From contig NC_060064.1 in assembly GCF_020283565.1 (NCBI RefSeq), forward strand, positions 5,292,001-5,356,000: a stretch of DNA of 64,000 bases, given 5' to 3'. Positions 1 through 9,757 of this stretch are shown here, in pieces. The stretch's first letter is position 1; every line of letters begins with the position of its first letter. The translations under genes were made by a program, and so were the position numbers. Source of the DNA: Trifolium pratense. Taxonomy: Eukaryota > Streptophyta > Magnoliopsida > Fabales > Fabaceae. The notes under the pieces were generated by a model. The model was not told where the DNA came from, ran no database searches, and saw nothing but the letters and a program-made list of their open reading frames with translations.

Positions 1-1772
1 TGAGTGATGTTGTAATTATACAAATAAAAAATCACAAAACAGAACAGACACACATACATACATAATAAGTACAAACACACAAGTGATTAATGCATCTCAA
101 GCATGAGAACAAGTGTATGCACAAGTATGCACGCACATGCAAGATCAATGTATTTTAAACATCAGAACCAATTTATTAACTTGTAGATTGTAAAGACAGT
201 GCCGATATCCAAGAACTTCAGGAAATATGGAAATGGATCCTCTCAATTTTTCTCAGGTGGAATCTCAACCATCCAACATGAGAGAGAGAGAGAGAAGTTA
301 AAAAAAAAATGATGAAATGGCCTGTTATTGAGGTAAAAATTGTAGGAAAACTCTCGGTGGCGATTGAAAATGGAGAAAATTGAAGTAAAAAGTACAATGG
401 AGAGGATCCAAATCCAGAAAAAATATGCTAATCAACAGCATATGACTGCAGCAAAATTTCAATTATGCAAATGTGAACACATTAAAAACAGTGCATGTGA
501 CAAGGCGAGGCAACACAGAGAACTTCAGAAAACATATGCAAATGAACAGCATATGACTGCAGCAAAATTTCAAAAATGCAAATGTGAACACATTAAAAAT
601 GGTGTATGCGTGACAAGGGCACACAGAGAAATGAACACGTCAACAAATTATGATGATATGGTTCACTGTGACAACAATTATTCATTCTTTATATTGTCCT
701 TTCATTTCTCTAGGTTCAAATTACTTTAACTAGGATTGGTTCCATTTTGAGTCACTAAATATGAATGAGTTTAACTAGGATTAGGTCCATTATGAGTGAC
801 TAATGTATGTAACTGAACTTGTTTCAAAATAGAAATTATGTTATATTCCCTTATTTCAAACAGGAAAACCTGCTTCCATTATGTTGTGTTTCAAGTTTCT
901 ATTGCCCACTCTTCTCCAGTACCTTTCAAGCATAACAAGTTTTATTCTAGGTCTTGCACCATAGACAAACCGAAGATATACTTCCATGTAAATACTAATT
1001 GCTTGAACTTTGAATATTTTCTGTAATTGTTAAATCATGCAATTGTCCAGAACTAGTAGATTAACAAATAACAGTTGACAGTCCTTACAGTCTTCTAACA
1101 CTATAAATAATACATTTAGCATTTGTCAAGGTGATCGACAACAACAACAACAACAACAACAACAAAAAAACTAGTTAAATATTCACGTCTATGTTTTGAC
1201 TTGACACTACTCTCTGCTAGCACATTCTCTCCTCTCAACTCCTTTCATATTGGAAAAGTACTTTAACAAGATTGTGGTTTCAACTTTCAATTTTTGTTCA
1301 GATTATAGTAGTTAAGTGCAGAATAGCAGAAAAAGGTGACAAAAGCATGGTCAGTGGTAACTGGTAACACTGAATACATATTGGAAGATGTACTGTGAAA
1401 CATAAAACAATAATACATAATCCAAATAATCTGATATATACTAATAATTAGATTAAGTACTAATACTACTAGAAGTCTAGAACTAGTCCAAAGCAGTAAC
1501 AATGGGCCTAATAACCCTATCATTCTAACAACTATCAAGATGGATTAGACGAGAGACATGCCAACAAAGCAACCTAAGAAGAGCACAAAAGTATCATGTA
1601 TATGCTGTTGCATTAGCATAGTTGCATGAAGCAAGACCAAGACAATTCAATTATCATAGAGTAATTTCACTGTGGCAATTGCTCCTCGGCTAGATTAAGC
1701 AAAGAATAAAAATACAACTACAACAACAATGAAAAAATATCTTAAACTGTCCAAAAACTAGAGTTTATATAC
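1..1772. other. Presumed intron or downstream sequence, with small tandem repeats
   Basis: No convincing exon was found. A two-copy tandem repeat of about 108 bp lies near 420-635 (shared core TATGACTGCAGCAAAATTTC); it accounts for the open reading frame there, whose peptide repeats itself. A 45 bp tandem duplication is at about 725-806, a (CAA)n microsatellite at 1138-1164 and a short (GA)n run at 281-296. If the WD40 gene continues to the left, all this is intron 4. Confidence 0.5.
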
Positions 1773-3672
1773 CTCGAATCTAACTCAAGATTTTGTTTTG
1801 CAAATAGATGCAAGCCAATAATACTATTCTCTTCAGACTGAACATCTAAATCGTTGGCGTTTGAAATTGTAGCTTGAGAAATTCCAGTGACAGGGCTCAA
1901 AATCTCAATCTGCAATGTTTATATATTGAGTGAAATGTTTTACTCTAAATAAAAAAAATTGAAAACAAAACCTGTTCCAGAGCCAACTATAAAACAGTGA
2001 AGTAGCTTACCTGACCATTTTTCCTTGCTACAGCTACTAACTGCAATACCAGAAAAACATAGGGAAATAAGAATCCTACTTTCCTGAATCATTTCTTTAT
2101 AGTCAAACTAAAAGGAAGTTTCTAAACTACAATTAGAAGACTTGAATGTTGGGGAAATTAAGACTTATGAAAAATGAAATACTAAAAGAATCTTGATTTA
2201 ATTATTAATTTTTTAAATAACACTTTCTAGGATGAGTTGTGTAAGAAATAATATAAAACCATCGATGTGGCTCTATCCTAACAGCTTAAGCTTTTGAGAT
2301 AATCGGTTATTTGACATGGTATCAGAGCCTCTATGACTAAGTGGTCTAGAGTTCGATCCCCGCTCCCCTCCCTTTCTAATTAAAAAGTGGAATTTAAGCA
2401 TATGGTAGGTGGGCCTATGCATTATCCACGCTTCAAGCCCGAGTGGGCTCTTGCGTGAGGGGGCATGTTAGAAATAATATAAAACCATCGATGTGGCTCT
2501 ATCCTAACGGCTTAAGCTTTTGGGATAATCGGTTATTTGACAAGTTGAAACTAATTTCAGCAATTAGTTTTTTCAAAAACTCCCTCCCATTTAACTTCTC
2601 AGAAACAAACAGATATACGTTTATAAGGACTTTTCATAAACGAAGAACTAAAAACTTATTTTAAGTGAGTAACTCCTACAAACTAGAAACTAATCTAAAC
2701 TGAGCCTAAGTTCCAAAAGATGAGAATGACCAAGGTGGATGAAATCAAATATTTCTAACTGCTTAAACTGAAATTGAAAATCCACCTAACACAAACTAGT
2801 ATTGGAGAATCTATTTTTTACCATTGTTTTCCACTATTTTACTATACACTTTTTCACAAGCTTAAAGAACACACACACCATCAGCTTAAACCAGTTTAGC
2901 ACTGACATTCAAAAAGGGTCCACTGTTTTTCCCCGTTATCTCACTCTTATAAGCGCATGTTTGGTATCACGGTAAGTTTGTCCGAATCTAAGTACATTTT
3001 GAATTTGATTGAGTGAAATAACTAAGGGGCCTGTTTGAATTGGCTTATTTGAGCTTATCTACTGGCATAAGTTTGGGAGAACTTATAAAAACAACTTATG
3101 ACAATTTTTATAATTCTTTTTCAGCTTACTTTCATCAGTTCTCCAATATAGCTTATAAAACTAGCTCGTAGCATATAAAAAACAATTTATAGTGATTTTA
3201 CCATTTGCTATAAAAAATAAAGCTTATGTAAACTTACACATAAGCGCTTATCAGTTGTGCTATAAACTACAAATAAATTGTTTATACAAACAGACCCTAA
3301 GCAGTAATTTTTTTACTAGTTTTGAGTCTAAAACTTAAACAGAGGTGAATTAAACCAATAAAGATACAGTTTTTACCAAAATAGAGAACGTACTGGGTTA
3401 GATTTTCGATCAATGATTGAAACAGCATTAACAGACTTTGATGCATCAGGGTCACCCCATCTCTCTACTACTTTAGGACCTCCTTGTTTTTCACGGGATT
3501 CAACAACTACCAACAAAAACAAGAAAGAGTGAGAAAAAAATTCTAAACAAAAAGAAAAGGGGTAAGAAACAAGAAAAAGATAAGCAGCACCTTTGATAAG
3601 ACCAAGTGTGTCAAAGGTTAAAGCACGAAGCGGAGGGCAACCAGGGCATTCAAGAGTGCTGGTGCGAGGCAT
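1773..3672 (-). CDS. WD40-repeat protein resembling WDR74/NSA1 (5' part, continues past left edge)
   Basis: Four exons are visible on the minus strand: 3672-3591, 3506-3394, 2040-2011 and 1909-1773, all with GT/AG borders and joining in frame to about 120 residues. The start is the ATG of MPRTST; the upstream in-frame GTG is less likely. The peptide has an N-terminal CPGCPP motif, then VVERWG and LVAVARKNGQIEIL, which looks like the first blade of a WD40 propeller. The layout fits plant homologues of WDR74/NSA1, which act in 60S ribosome assembly in the nucleolus; that assignment is from family memory. The donor after exon 4 is GTATAT and no further exon was seen down to position 1, so the rest should lie left of the window. 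Intron 2 (3393-2041) holds a TRIM element and a Tourist MITE. Another nucleolar WD40 protein is possible. Confidence 0.65.
2240..2542 (+). mobile_element. Complete TRIM (miniature LTR retrotransposon)
   Basis: Two 77 bp direct LTRs (2240-2316 and 2466-2542) both begin TG and end TTTGACA. Directly after the left LTR is TGGTATCAGAGCC (2317-2329), the primer-binding site for initiator Met-tRNA. Directly before the right LTR is a purine tract, GTGAGGGGGCA. The 5 bp AGTTG flanks the element at 2235-2239 and 2543-2547, a perfect target-site duplication. The internal region is only 149 bp and non-coding, as in TRIMs, which depend on enzymes supplied by other elements. It lies in intron 2 of the WD40 gene, on the opposite strand. 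LTR differences are few. Confidence 0.92.
3026..3297. mobile_element. Tourist-like (PIF/Harbinger) MITE
   Basis: Terminal inverted repeats GGGGCCTGTTTG and CAAACAGACCC are flanked by the 3 bp duplication TAA (3023-3025, 3298-3300). The inside is AT-rich with repeated AGCTTAT motifs typical of this MITE type. It sits in intron 2 of the WD40 gene. Confidence 0.8.
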
Positions 3673-3675
3673 TTT

Positions 3676-3838
3676 CACAGTCTGAACGGCGACGGATGAA
3701 CGGTGTTACGACGGCCGCTAAACTCTTGTTTTGCTTAGGTTTGGGAATAAGAATGTATATACACTCTCATTCCTACTTTTTTTTTTTTTTTTTTTTTCAT
3801 TCCTACTTTTTCTTCCTCTAACTAAATATTATTTGGAA
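3676..3838. promoter_or_regulatory. 5' flank of the WD40 gene, with a second copy at 9455-9590
   Basis: The sequence directly upstream of the WD40 start codon should hold its 5' UTR and core promoter (inferred). A long T tract lies at 3778-3797. From TCTGAACG onward the stretch is present again in the same orientation at 9455-9590, including the shared block GAATGTATATACACTCTCAT. Confidence 0.6.
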
Positions 3839-4045
3839 AAAAATTCATAATAATATTATTACATTAAATTTTTATTTGTTTTAATACAAATTTATTTGTC
3901 TTGATATAAAAATATTAAGGACTAATTTAAATTTTATTTATAAGACTGGATTGAGTTGTTAATAATGTGTAAGAGATGAAAATAAATATTCACTTTATTA
4001 TTTATTTTATTTTTTATGTCTATTGTGATAAAAAAGTTATAATTA

Positions 4046-4419
4046 GGGTGTGTTTGGTAACACAAATAAGCTAGCTTATAGCTTATTATATGAACTTATA
4101 AGCTTGTTTCAAAAAATTAGAAGTGTTTGGTAACAAGCTTTTTTTACTAGCTTATAGCTTTTTTTCAAATGCTATTTCAAGTAGAGTTTAAGTTTATAGT
4201 TTATGACATTTTACACTTTATTCTATTTTTACCCTTTAATTTAATAACTACCCACTCTAAAAAAAACTACTCACTATCAATTATGTCGTTTTATATTTAT
4301 TAACCACTTTAAAAGCTAATTTTACCAAACACTTTAAATTTAATTAGCTAACTTTTCAGCTATTAACTATAAGGTACCTTTTCAACTATCGGTTATAGCT
4401 TATTTTACCAAAGAGACCC
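4046..4419. mobile_element. Tourist-like (PIF/Harbinger) MITE
   Basis: Ends GGGTGTGTTTGGTAA and TTACCAAAGAGACCC form imperfect terminal inverted repeats, flanked by TTA on both sides (4043-4045, 4420-4422). The 374 bp interior is AT-rich and non-coding. Confidence 0.82.
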
Positions 4420-4557
4420 TTAGAGTAGGCTAAAAAGAACTTCTTTTATGAACTTCATATCCAACTATGATAACAATGAGTACTGCGCTTTTCTATGATC
4501 TTCATTTTTAATTTTCATTGATGATAACAACTGCAAATCATCTTGGTTAGTATAATA

Positions 4558-5183
4558 TAGGGATGGCGATGGGTAGGGTATGGGTAGGGTACTATAGTAC
4601 CCATTCCCATACCCGCGGATTGAAAAAATACCCGTACCCATCCTCATACCCGCGTGGGTAACAACTTTTGCCCCCGTCCCCATACCCTATGGGTACCTAG
4701 GTACCCATACCCGTTACCCGCATTTTTACTAAAATTAAATTGATCAATTATAAAATATCATATAATTTTAATAGAATTAAAAAAATTTCAAAGATTTTAA
4801 TATTGACTAATGAAAATTATAAACAAAATTATTACTAACTTTATGTTAAAGTTCATATTTATGTTAAATATTCACATTATTTTTATATTATGTTATAAAT
4901 AAATATTTTTATTAAAAATATGTAATAGTTTAGTAGAGTTGTATTGTTTTAAATTGATTTACATATATTATAATATAATAATATAAATAAAATAAATAAA
5001 TATATATTATGCGGGTATGGGGCGGGTTGGGTACTAAGGTACCCGTACCCGCACTCATACCCGTTCATTTTTGCGGGTAATTACCCATACCCGTGCCCGT
5101 ACCCAAAATACGGGTTTTTACCCTACCCGTTGTGGGTAATTTTTGCGGGTACCCTCTGGGTATGGGTCAAATTGTCATCCCTA
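4558..5183. mobile_element. hAT-type non-autonomous element with GGGTA-rich arms
   Basis: Termini are TAGGGATGGC and GTCATCCCTA, flanked by a perfect 8 bp duplication GTATAATA (4550-4557, 5184-5191), the hAT signature. Both arms are packed with GGGTA/TACCC words in both orientations around an AT-rich centre. Such subterminal repeats commonly serve as transposase-binding sites in hAT elements. No transposase is encoded in its 626 bp. Confidence 0.88.
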
Positions 5184-5191
5184 GTATAATA

Positions 5192-6030
5192 TATATTTTT
5201 TTAATAAATAAATATCACTTAAATCATAATCATTTCGTCTAATTTATTGTTTGTTTACACAAAGATTCTTCCTCGTGAATTTGGAAAATTGTTGATACTA
5301 CAACAAACCATTCATTCAAAATTTAAGCTATGTAGATCTTTAGGTGAAGAATGCGACGTAACCGTAAAGTTAGGCGAAAGTTGGATAACTCAACAACATT
5401 CAAGCTGGGAATCGTTTAAAATTCAAATTGAATAAAACTAATGGACAACAATGTCTTCTGCTCATTTTATTTAATGTTTAGTTTCTTGGATGTCTTTCTT
5501 TAATTTCGTTTAATAGGTGTTGTAAGCACTTTCTATTAATGAAGTATTTCTATATTTATAGTTCCAACAACGCGTCGTTTAATAAAAGCACGAATTTTAT
5601 ACATTAATTTTCATTTTGAAGTTTTTCCTTATAAACATTGTTTAACAAATACATAAATATCAACATTTACCTAAATTTTCACATAAATTATGACTATTAT
5701 ACAAATATTAACTAATGTCGTGTTCGTACAAGTCTCTTACTAGTTAATTTAAAAGTTGAGTGAATAAATCAACGTAAAGCTCTAAGCACTTTTATTCAAA
5801 GTTTGGATGGTCAATTTACTTGAAGGTTCTTGAAACTTCATACCTCTCTTCATGTAAGTGCTAAACCATCGCAAATCTCCCGTAGAAATTACATGTATGC
5901 AGCACCAATTAACACTAAAAAAGCACAAAACTAAAACAAATGCTTTGTTTGATAATTCTAAATTTTCAGCTTATAACTATAAGCGCATATGACCAAAATA
6001 GAAAAGAAAATGTAAATGTATCTTAAGAAT
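5192..6030. other. Intergenic; partly related to 12840-13060
   Basis: No recognisable gene. A 62-codon open frame at 5247-5435 has no family signature. The stretch around 5510-5710 resembles 12890-13060 (shared words TGTTGTAAG, ACATAAATATCAA, GACTATTATACAA), so both are remnants of one repeat. Confidence 0.5.
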
Positions 6031-6064
6031 GTATATTATTTTCATCGTCTTCACTGTCTCACAC

Positions 6065-6560
6065 CATCTGTGAGTTGCTTTTGCTTTACTATGCCGTCAG
6101 ACTTTCTATAGCGGTATCCCTAAATATTATAGATGATGTTGTCGATGTATGTTATGGGAATAAATTAGGATTGATGGCGGCGGTTGCATCACAACCGGTT
6201 TCAGCACATATGTGTGTTGGTTTTCCGTTTTACCATATTAAAAGAGTACTCATTTAGCTTATTATATTAATTATTATTATTTTTGGTTAAAGTGCATATC
6301 TTAACAATTTTTTTTTCACAATGTTTTTTTATCAGGACGAAATCTCCAGCGCCTAATGTATGATAGAGAAGTTTCCGAAATTGTCTTATCCTTTAGTTCA
6401 TGCATGCATAAATCATGTAGTTCTTCTAGTGGGTTATGACTCGAGAGATGATCGTGATTATTGGATCGTGCAAAATAGCAGGGAGAAAAACTGGGGAAAC
6501 GATGCGAATTCTTTTATCTCAGGAGGACTGGTGACTATAAACATGGAAAATTTGTAGAAC
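6065..6560 (+). pseudogene. Papain-like cysteine protease fragment, array copy 1
   Basis: Two exon pieces are seen. The first, to about 6248, encodes LMAAVASQPVSAHM, matching the LMKAVA-QPVS block of C1A proteases. The second, from about 6336, encodes NHVVLLVGYDS then DYWIVQNS, the regions around the catalytic His and the structural Asn. They are separated by an intron-like gap (donor GTACTC, acceptor ATCAG). The expected NSW is NSR, and no catalytic Cys domain, propeptide or signal peptide is present. The retained intron points to DNA-level copying rather than a retrocopy. It cannot encode an active protease. Confidence 0.72.
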
Positions 6561-6579
6561 CCTTCCCTTCAACCACATC

Positions 6580-6735
6580 ACGCTTTCCGCTGTTGATACA
6601 TCATTTCCAACCCACAAGCAATCTTCAACCCTAACTCTGCCTCAGCATACTCTTCCTTCCAGTCTCTCGCTGGCAGCTCCGGGTAAATCTTCGGATCCCG
6701 ACACGTTTGCTGAACAAGCTGGGCATACATAGTAA
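6580..6735 (-). pseudogene. ECD/SGT1 (ecdysoneless) homologue fragment, array copy 1
   Basis: Read on minus, the frame gives TMYAQLVQQ, then YPELPARDWKEEYAEAELG and LKIACGLEMMYQQRK. This matches my memory of a conserved C-terminal-half block of the ecdysoneless/SGT1 family (transcription and splicing-linked regulators), which has YAQLVQQ and an ELGxKIAxGFEM motif. About 50 codons remain, then a stop after QQRKA. It joins the protease fragment tail to tail. Confidence 0.6.
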
Positions 6736-6746
6736 ACTTCGTGGTC

Positions 6747-7412
6747 CTAATCTTTAGTAAGAAATTTCTTTTCCTTTTGAAGCTTACGAATATTTGTTTC
6801 CATTTCCTTGTAAACTTCGCGGGTTACTTTACCATTTTCACTCATTTTTTTCCAATCTTTTATCAGTAATTCAAGATCGATGTTGCACAAAGTAGCAAGA
6901 GTGGACCTCAAACTCTTCTTCGATTTAATATGAAGCTTCAAACACTCATCTTTATTCAAGGGAAATAATTGTTTGCCCATCAATACATACACAAACCATG
7001 TCTTACTCAGTTTGCTAAAACTTTTAATGAGGTCCCCGATGAAAGGTTGTGTTTCAACCTTAAGATAAGAGTTTATAGGTCCCTTTCCTTTTACAAGAGA
7101 GTACACATCACAATTGTCTTTATCATGAAGAAAAGGCTCCTCCTCATCTTGAAACGGTCTAATAGCATAACAATCATCCTCATAAGAATCATCCTCACGA
7201 GGCAAAAGACTATTGTAAATCATTGTTTGTACCGGGTGAAATCTTGCAGCTTCGCACAAATGAACGAAAAAAACCTCACATGATTTCATGTACTCACTAA
7301 TATGACGATTTTCGGAAGCAAGGTTATCAACCGCATCAATCATATGCAAAGGGCCGATGCTTTTCCAAGGTTCATCTTTGTAACTCCCAGTATGTGATTT
7401 TAAGGTTCATCT
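6747..7412 (-). pseudogene. RIP-like (rRNA N-glycosidase-like) fragment, array copy 1; tentative
   Basis: An open frame of about 200 codons (7349-6747) contains EVFFVHLCEAARFHP. This resembles the active-site helix of ribosome-inactivating proteins (E-A-x-R-F), but the rest is not recognised and no signal peptide or N-terminal half is present. An extra C near 7386 puts the upstream ATG of the sister copy out of frame. The C-terminus is lysine-rich and ends KKFLTKD. It is a partial fragment within the composite unit, so expression of a functional enzyme is unlikely. Alternative: an unrelated legume family with a chance EAARF motif. Confidence 0.35.
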
Positions 7413-7439
7413 TTGTATATTATTTTCATCGTACGTCTT

Positions 7440-7945
7440 CACTGTCTCACACCATCTGTGAGTTGCTTTTGCTTTACTACGCCGTCAGACTTTCTATAGC
7501 GGTATCCCTAAATATTATAGATGATGTTGTCGATGTATGTTATGGGAATAAATTAGGATTGATGGCGGCGGTTGCATCACAACCGGTTTCAGCACATATG
7601 TGTGTTGGTTTTCCGTTTTACCATATTAAAAGGGTACTCATTTAGCTTATTATATTTATTATTATTATTTTTGGTTAAAGTGCATATCTTAACAAATTTT
7701 TTTTTCACAATGTTTTTTTACCAGGACGAAATCTCCGGCGCCTAATGTATGATAGAGAAGTTTTCGAAATTGTCTTATCCTTTAGTTCATGCATGCATAA
7801 ATCATGTAGTTCTTCTAGTGGGTTATGACTCGAGAGATGATCGTGATTATTGGATCGTGCAAAATAGCAGGGAGAAAACGACGCGAATTCTTTTATCTCA
7901 GGAGGACTGGTGACTATAAACATGGAAAATTTGGCCAATGTGAAT
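7440..7945 (+). pseudogene. Papain-like cysteine protease fragment, array copy 2
   Basis: Near-identical to copy 1, with the same two exon pieces and intron-like gap. The second piece is shortened after NSREK by a small deletion that shifts the frame, and it ends near GAAAATTTGGCCAATGTG, where the ECD fragment begins on the other strand. Confidence 0.7.
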
Positions 7946-8137
7946 GCTTCCCAAGTAGAACCCTTCCCTTCAACCTCATCACGCTTCCGCTGCTGATACA
8001 TCATTTCCAACCCACAAGCAATCTTCAACCCTAACTCTGCCTCAGCATACTCTTCCTTCTAGTCTCTTGCTGGCAGCTCCGGGTAAATCTTCGGATCCCG
8101 AAACGTTTGCTGAACAAGCTGGGCATACATAGTAAAC
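7946..8137 (-). pseudogene. ECD/SGT1 homologue fragment, array copy 2
   Basis: Longer than copy 1: after LKIACGLEMMYQQRKRD it continues with EVEGKGSTWEAF before running into antisense protease sequence. An in-frame TAG interrupts the frame near 8061. Copy 1 lacks the EVEGKGSTWEAF tail, so this copy is closer to the source. Confidence 0.6.
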
Positions 8138-8154
8138 TTCGTGGTCCTAATCTT

Positions 8155-8812
8155 TAGTAAGAAATTTCTTTTCCTTTTGAAGCTTACGAATATTTGTTTC
8201 CATTTCCTTGTAAACTTCGCGGGTTACTTTACCATTTTCACTCATTTTTTTCCAATCTTTTTATCAGTAATTCAAGATCGATGTTGCACAAAGTAGCAAG
8301 AGTGGACTTCAAACTCTTCTTCGATTTAATATGAAGCTTCAAACACTCATCTTTATTCAAGGGAAATAATTGTTTGCCCGTCAATACATACACAAACCAT
8401 GTCTTACTCAGTTTGCTAAAACTTTTAATGAGGTCCCCGATGAAAGGTTGTGTTTCAACCTTAAGATAAGAGTTTATAGGTCCCTTTCCTTTTACAAGAG
8501 AGTACACATCACAATTGTCTTTATCATGAAGAAAAGGCTCCTCCTCATCTTGAAACGGTCTAATAGCATAACAATCATCCTCATAAGAATCATCCTCACG
8601 AGACAAAAGACTATTGTAAATCATTGTTTGTACCGGGTGAAATCTTGCAGCCTCGCACAAATGAACGAAAAAAACCTCACATGATTTCATGTACTCACTA
8701 ATATGACGATTTTCGGAAGCAAGGTTATCAACCGCATCAATCATATGCAAAGGGCCGATGCTTTTCCAAGGTTCATCTTTGTAACTCCAGTATGTGATTT
8801 TAAGGTTCATCT
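8155..8812 (-). pseudogene. RIP-like fragment, array copy 2, frameshifted; tentative
   Basis: Opens at the ATG at 8810 (MNLKITYWSYKDEPWKSIGP), carries the same CEAARF motif, and breaks at about 8262 where an extra T in a T run shifts the frame after ELLIK. The tail still readable in copy 1 is therefore out of frame here. Family assignment is tentative, as for copy 1. Confidence 0.35.
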
Positions 8813-8839
8813 TTGTATATTATTTTCATCGTCTTCACT

Positions 8840-9420
8840 GTCTCACACCATCTGTGAGTTGCTTTTGCTTTACTACGCTGTCAGACTTTCTATAGCGGTA
8901 TCCCTAAATATTATAAATGATGTTGTCGATGTATGTTATGGGAATAAATTAGGATTGATGGCGGCGGTTGCATCACAACCGGTTTCAGCACATATGTGTG
9001 TTGATTTTCCGTTTTACCATATTAAAAGGGTACTCATTTAGCTTATTATATTAATTATTATTATTTTTGGTTAAAGTGCATATCTTAACAAATTTTTTTT
9101 TTCACAATTTTTTTTATCAGGACGAAATCTCCGGCGCCTAATGTATAATAGAGAAGTTTCCGAAATTGTCTTATCCTTTAGTTCATGCATGCATAAATCA
9201 TGTAGTTCTTCTAGTGGGTTATGACTCGAGAGATGATCGTGATTATTGGATCGTGCAAAATAGCAGGGAGAAAACGACGCGAATTCTTTTATCTCAGGAG
9301 GACTGGTGCCTATAAACATGGAAAATTTGGCCAATGTGGGATACTTAATGGTGCTTATTATCCTATCATAAGAGATCCAAGTACCTGCCATTATTTTGTT
9401 TGTTATTGTTACTTTGTTCA
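8840..9420 (+). pseudogene. Papain-like cysteine protease fragment, array copy 3 with 3' end
   Basis: Same two pieces as copies 1 and 2, but it is not cut by the ECD fragment. It runs on through KHGKFGQCGILNGAYYPI, which matches the usual C-terminal CGI-x-SYPI block of plant C1A proteases. The same frameshifting deletion as copy 2 lies after NSREK. This copy shows where the protease source continued before the composite junction formed. Confidence 0.68.
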
Positions 9421-9454
9421 TTAAGTGTATAAAACTTCCTTTAGGTTTCTTGGT

Positions 9455-9590
9455 CTGAACGACGACGTAGGAATTCAGTTACGACGTCGGCTAAACTCTT
9501 GCTTTGCTTAGATTAGGGAAGGAAGAAGAATGTATATACACTCTCATTCCTTCTTTTTCTTCCTCAAACTAATTATTATTTGAAAAGAAA
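9455..9590. repeat. Diverged second copy of the WD40 gene 5' flank
   Basis: Direct-orientation copy of 3676-3838, starting at TCTGAACG and sharing GCTAAACTCTTG, TTTGCTTAG and GAATGTATATACACTCTCAT. The WD40 start codon is not included. Confidence 0.75.
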
Positions 9591-9757
9591 AAAAAATTAT
9601 TATATTCATATATGTGTATTTTGTTGGTCAGATTGATTCATATATGTATCTTTCGTTAATCAAATTGGTGAAATACAATTATAAATGGAGGACATGTTCA
9701 AGATTTTTTTGCAACTTTAATATATTTAAGAATTATAGTGACATCATTTTACAAGAT

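Larger units (their letters stand above)
6031..9425. repeat. Tandem array of a composite gene-fragment unit (two full copies and a partial third)
   Basis: Units start at about 6031, 7413 and 8814, each with TGTATATTATTTTCATCG, and are highly similar. A full unit of about 1.4 kb carries, in order, two exons of a papain-like protease (plus), an ECD/SGT1 fragment (minus) and a ribosome-inactivating-protein-like fragment (minus). The third copy has only the protease part and runs on into its natural 3' end. The 16 bp AAGGTTCATCTTTGTA occurs twice, 19 bp apart, at each unit junction (7367/7402 and 8768/8802). Confidence 0.85.

Noticed and set aside
364..729. 121-codon open frame with internally repeated peptide
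   Set aside because: It follows a 108 bp DNA tandem repeat, has no recognised domain, lies in the presumed intron of the WD40 gene, and continues into AT-rich sequence.
1138..1164. CAA repeat considered as a coding poly-Gln or Asn tract
   Set aside because: No open frame around it; simple microsatellite.
3606..3821. Open frame on plus over the WD40 start region
   Set aside because: Antisense shadow of exon 1 and the leader; ends in a poly-Phe run from a T tract.
4558..5183. GGGTA/TACCC-rich tract considered as interstitial telomere-like or CRISPR-like repeat
   Set aside because: Words are irregularly spaced, in both orientations, and confined within an element with hAT ends and an 8 bp duplication.
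6969..7283. 104-codon plus-strand frame, and its twin at 8370-8684
   Set aside because: Antisense to the RIP-like fragment in both array copies; no family signature.
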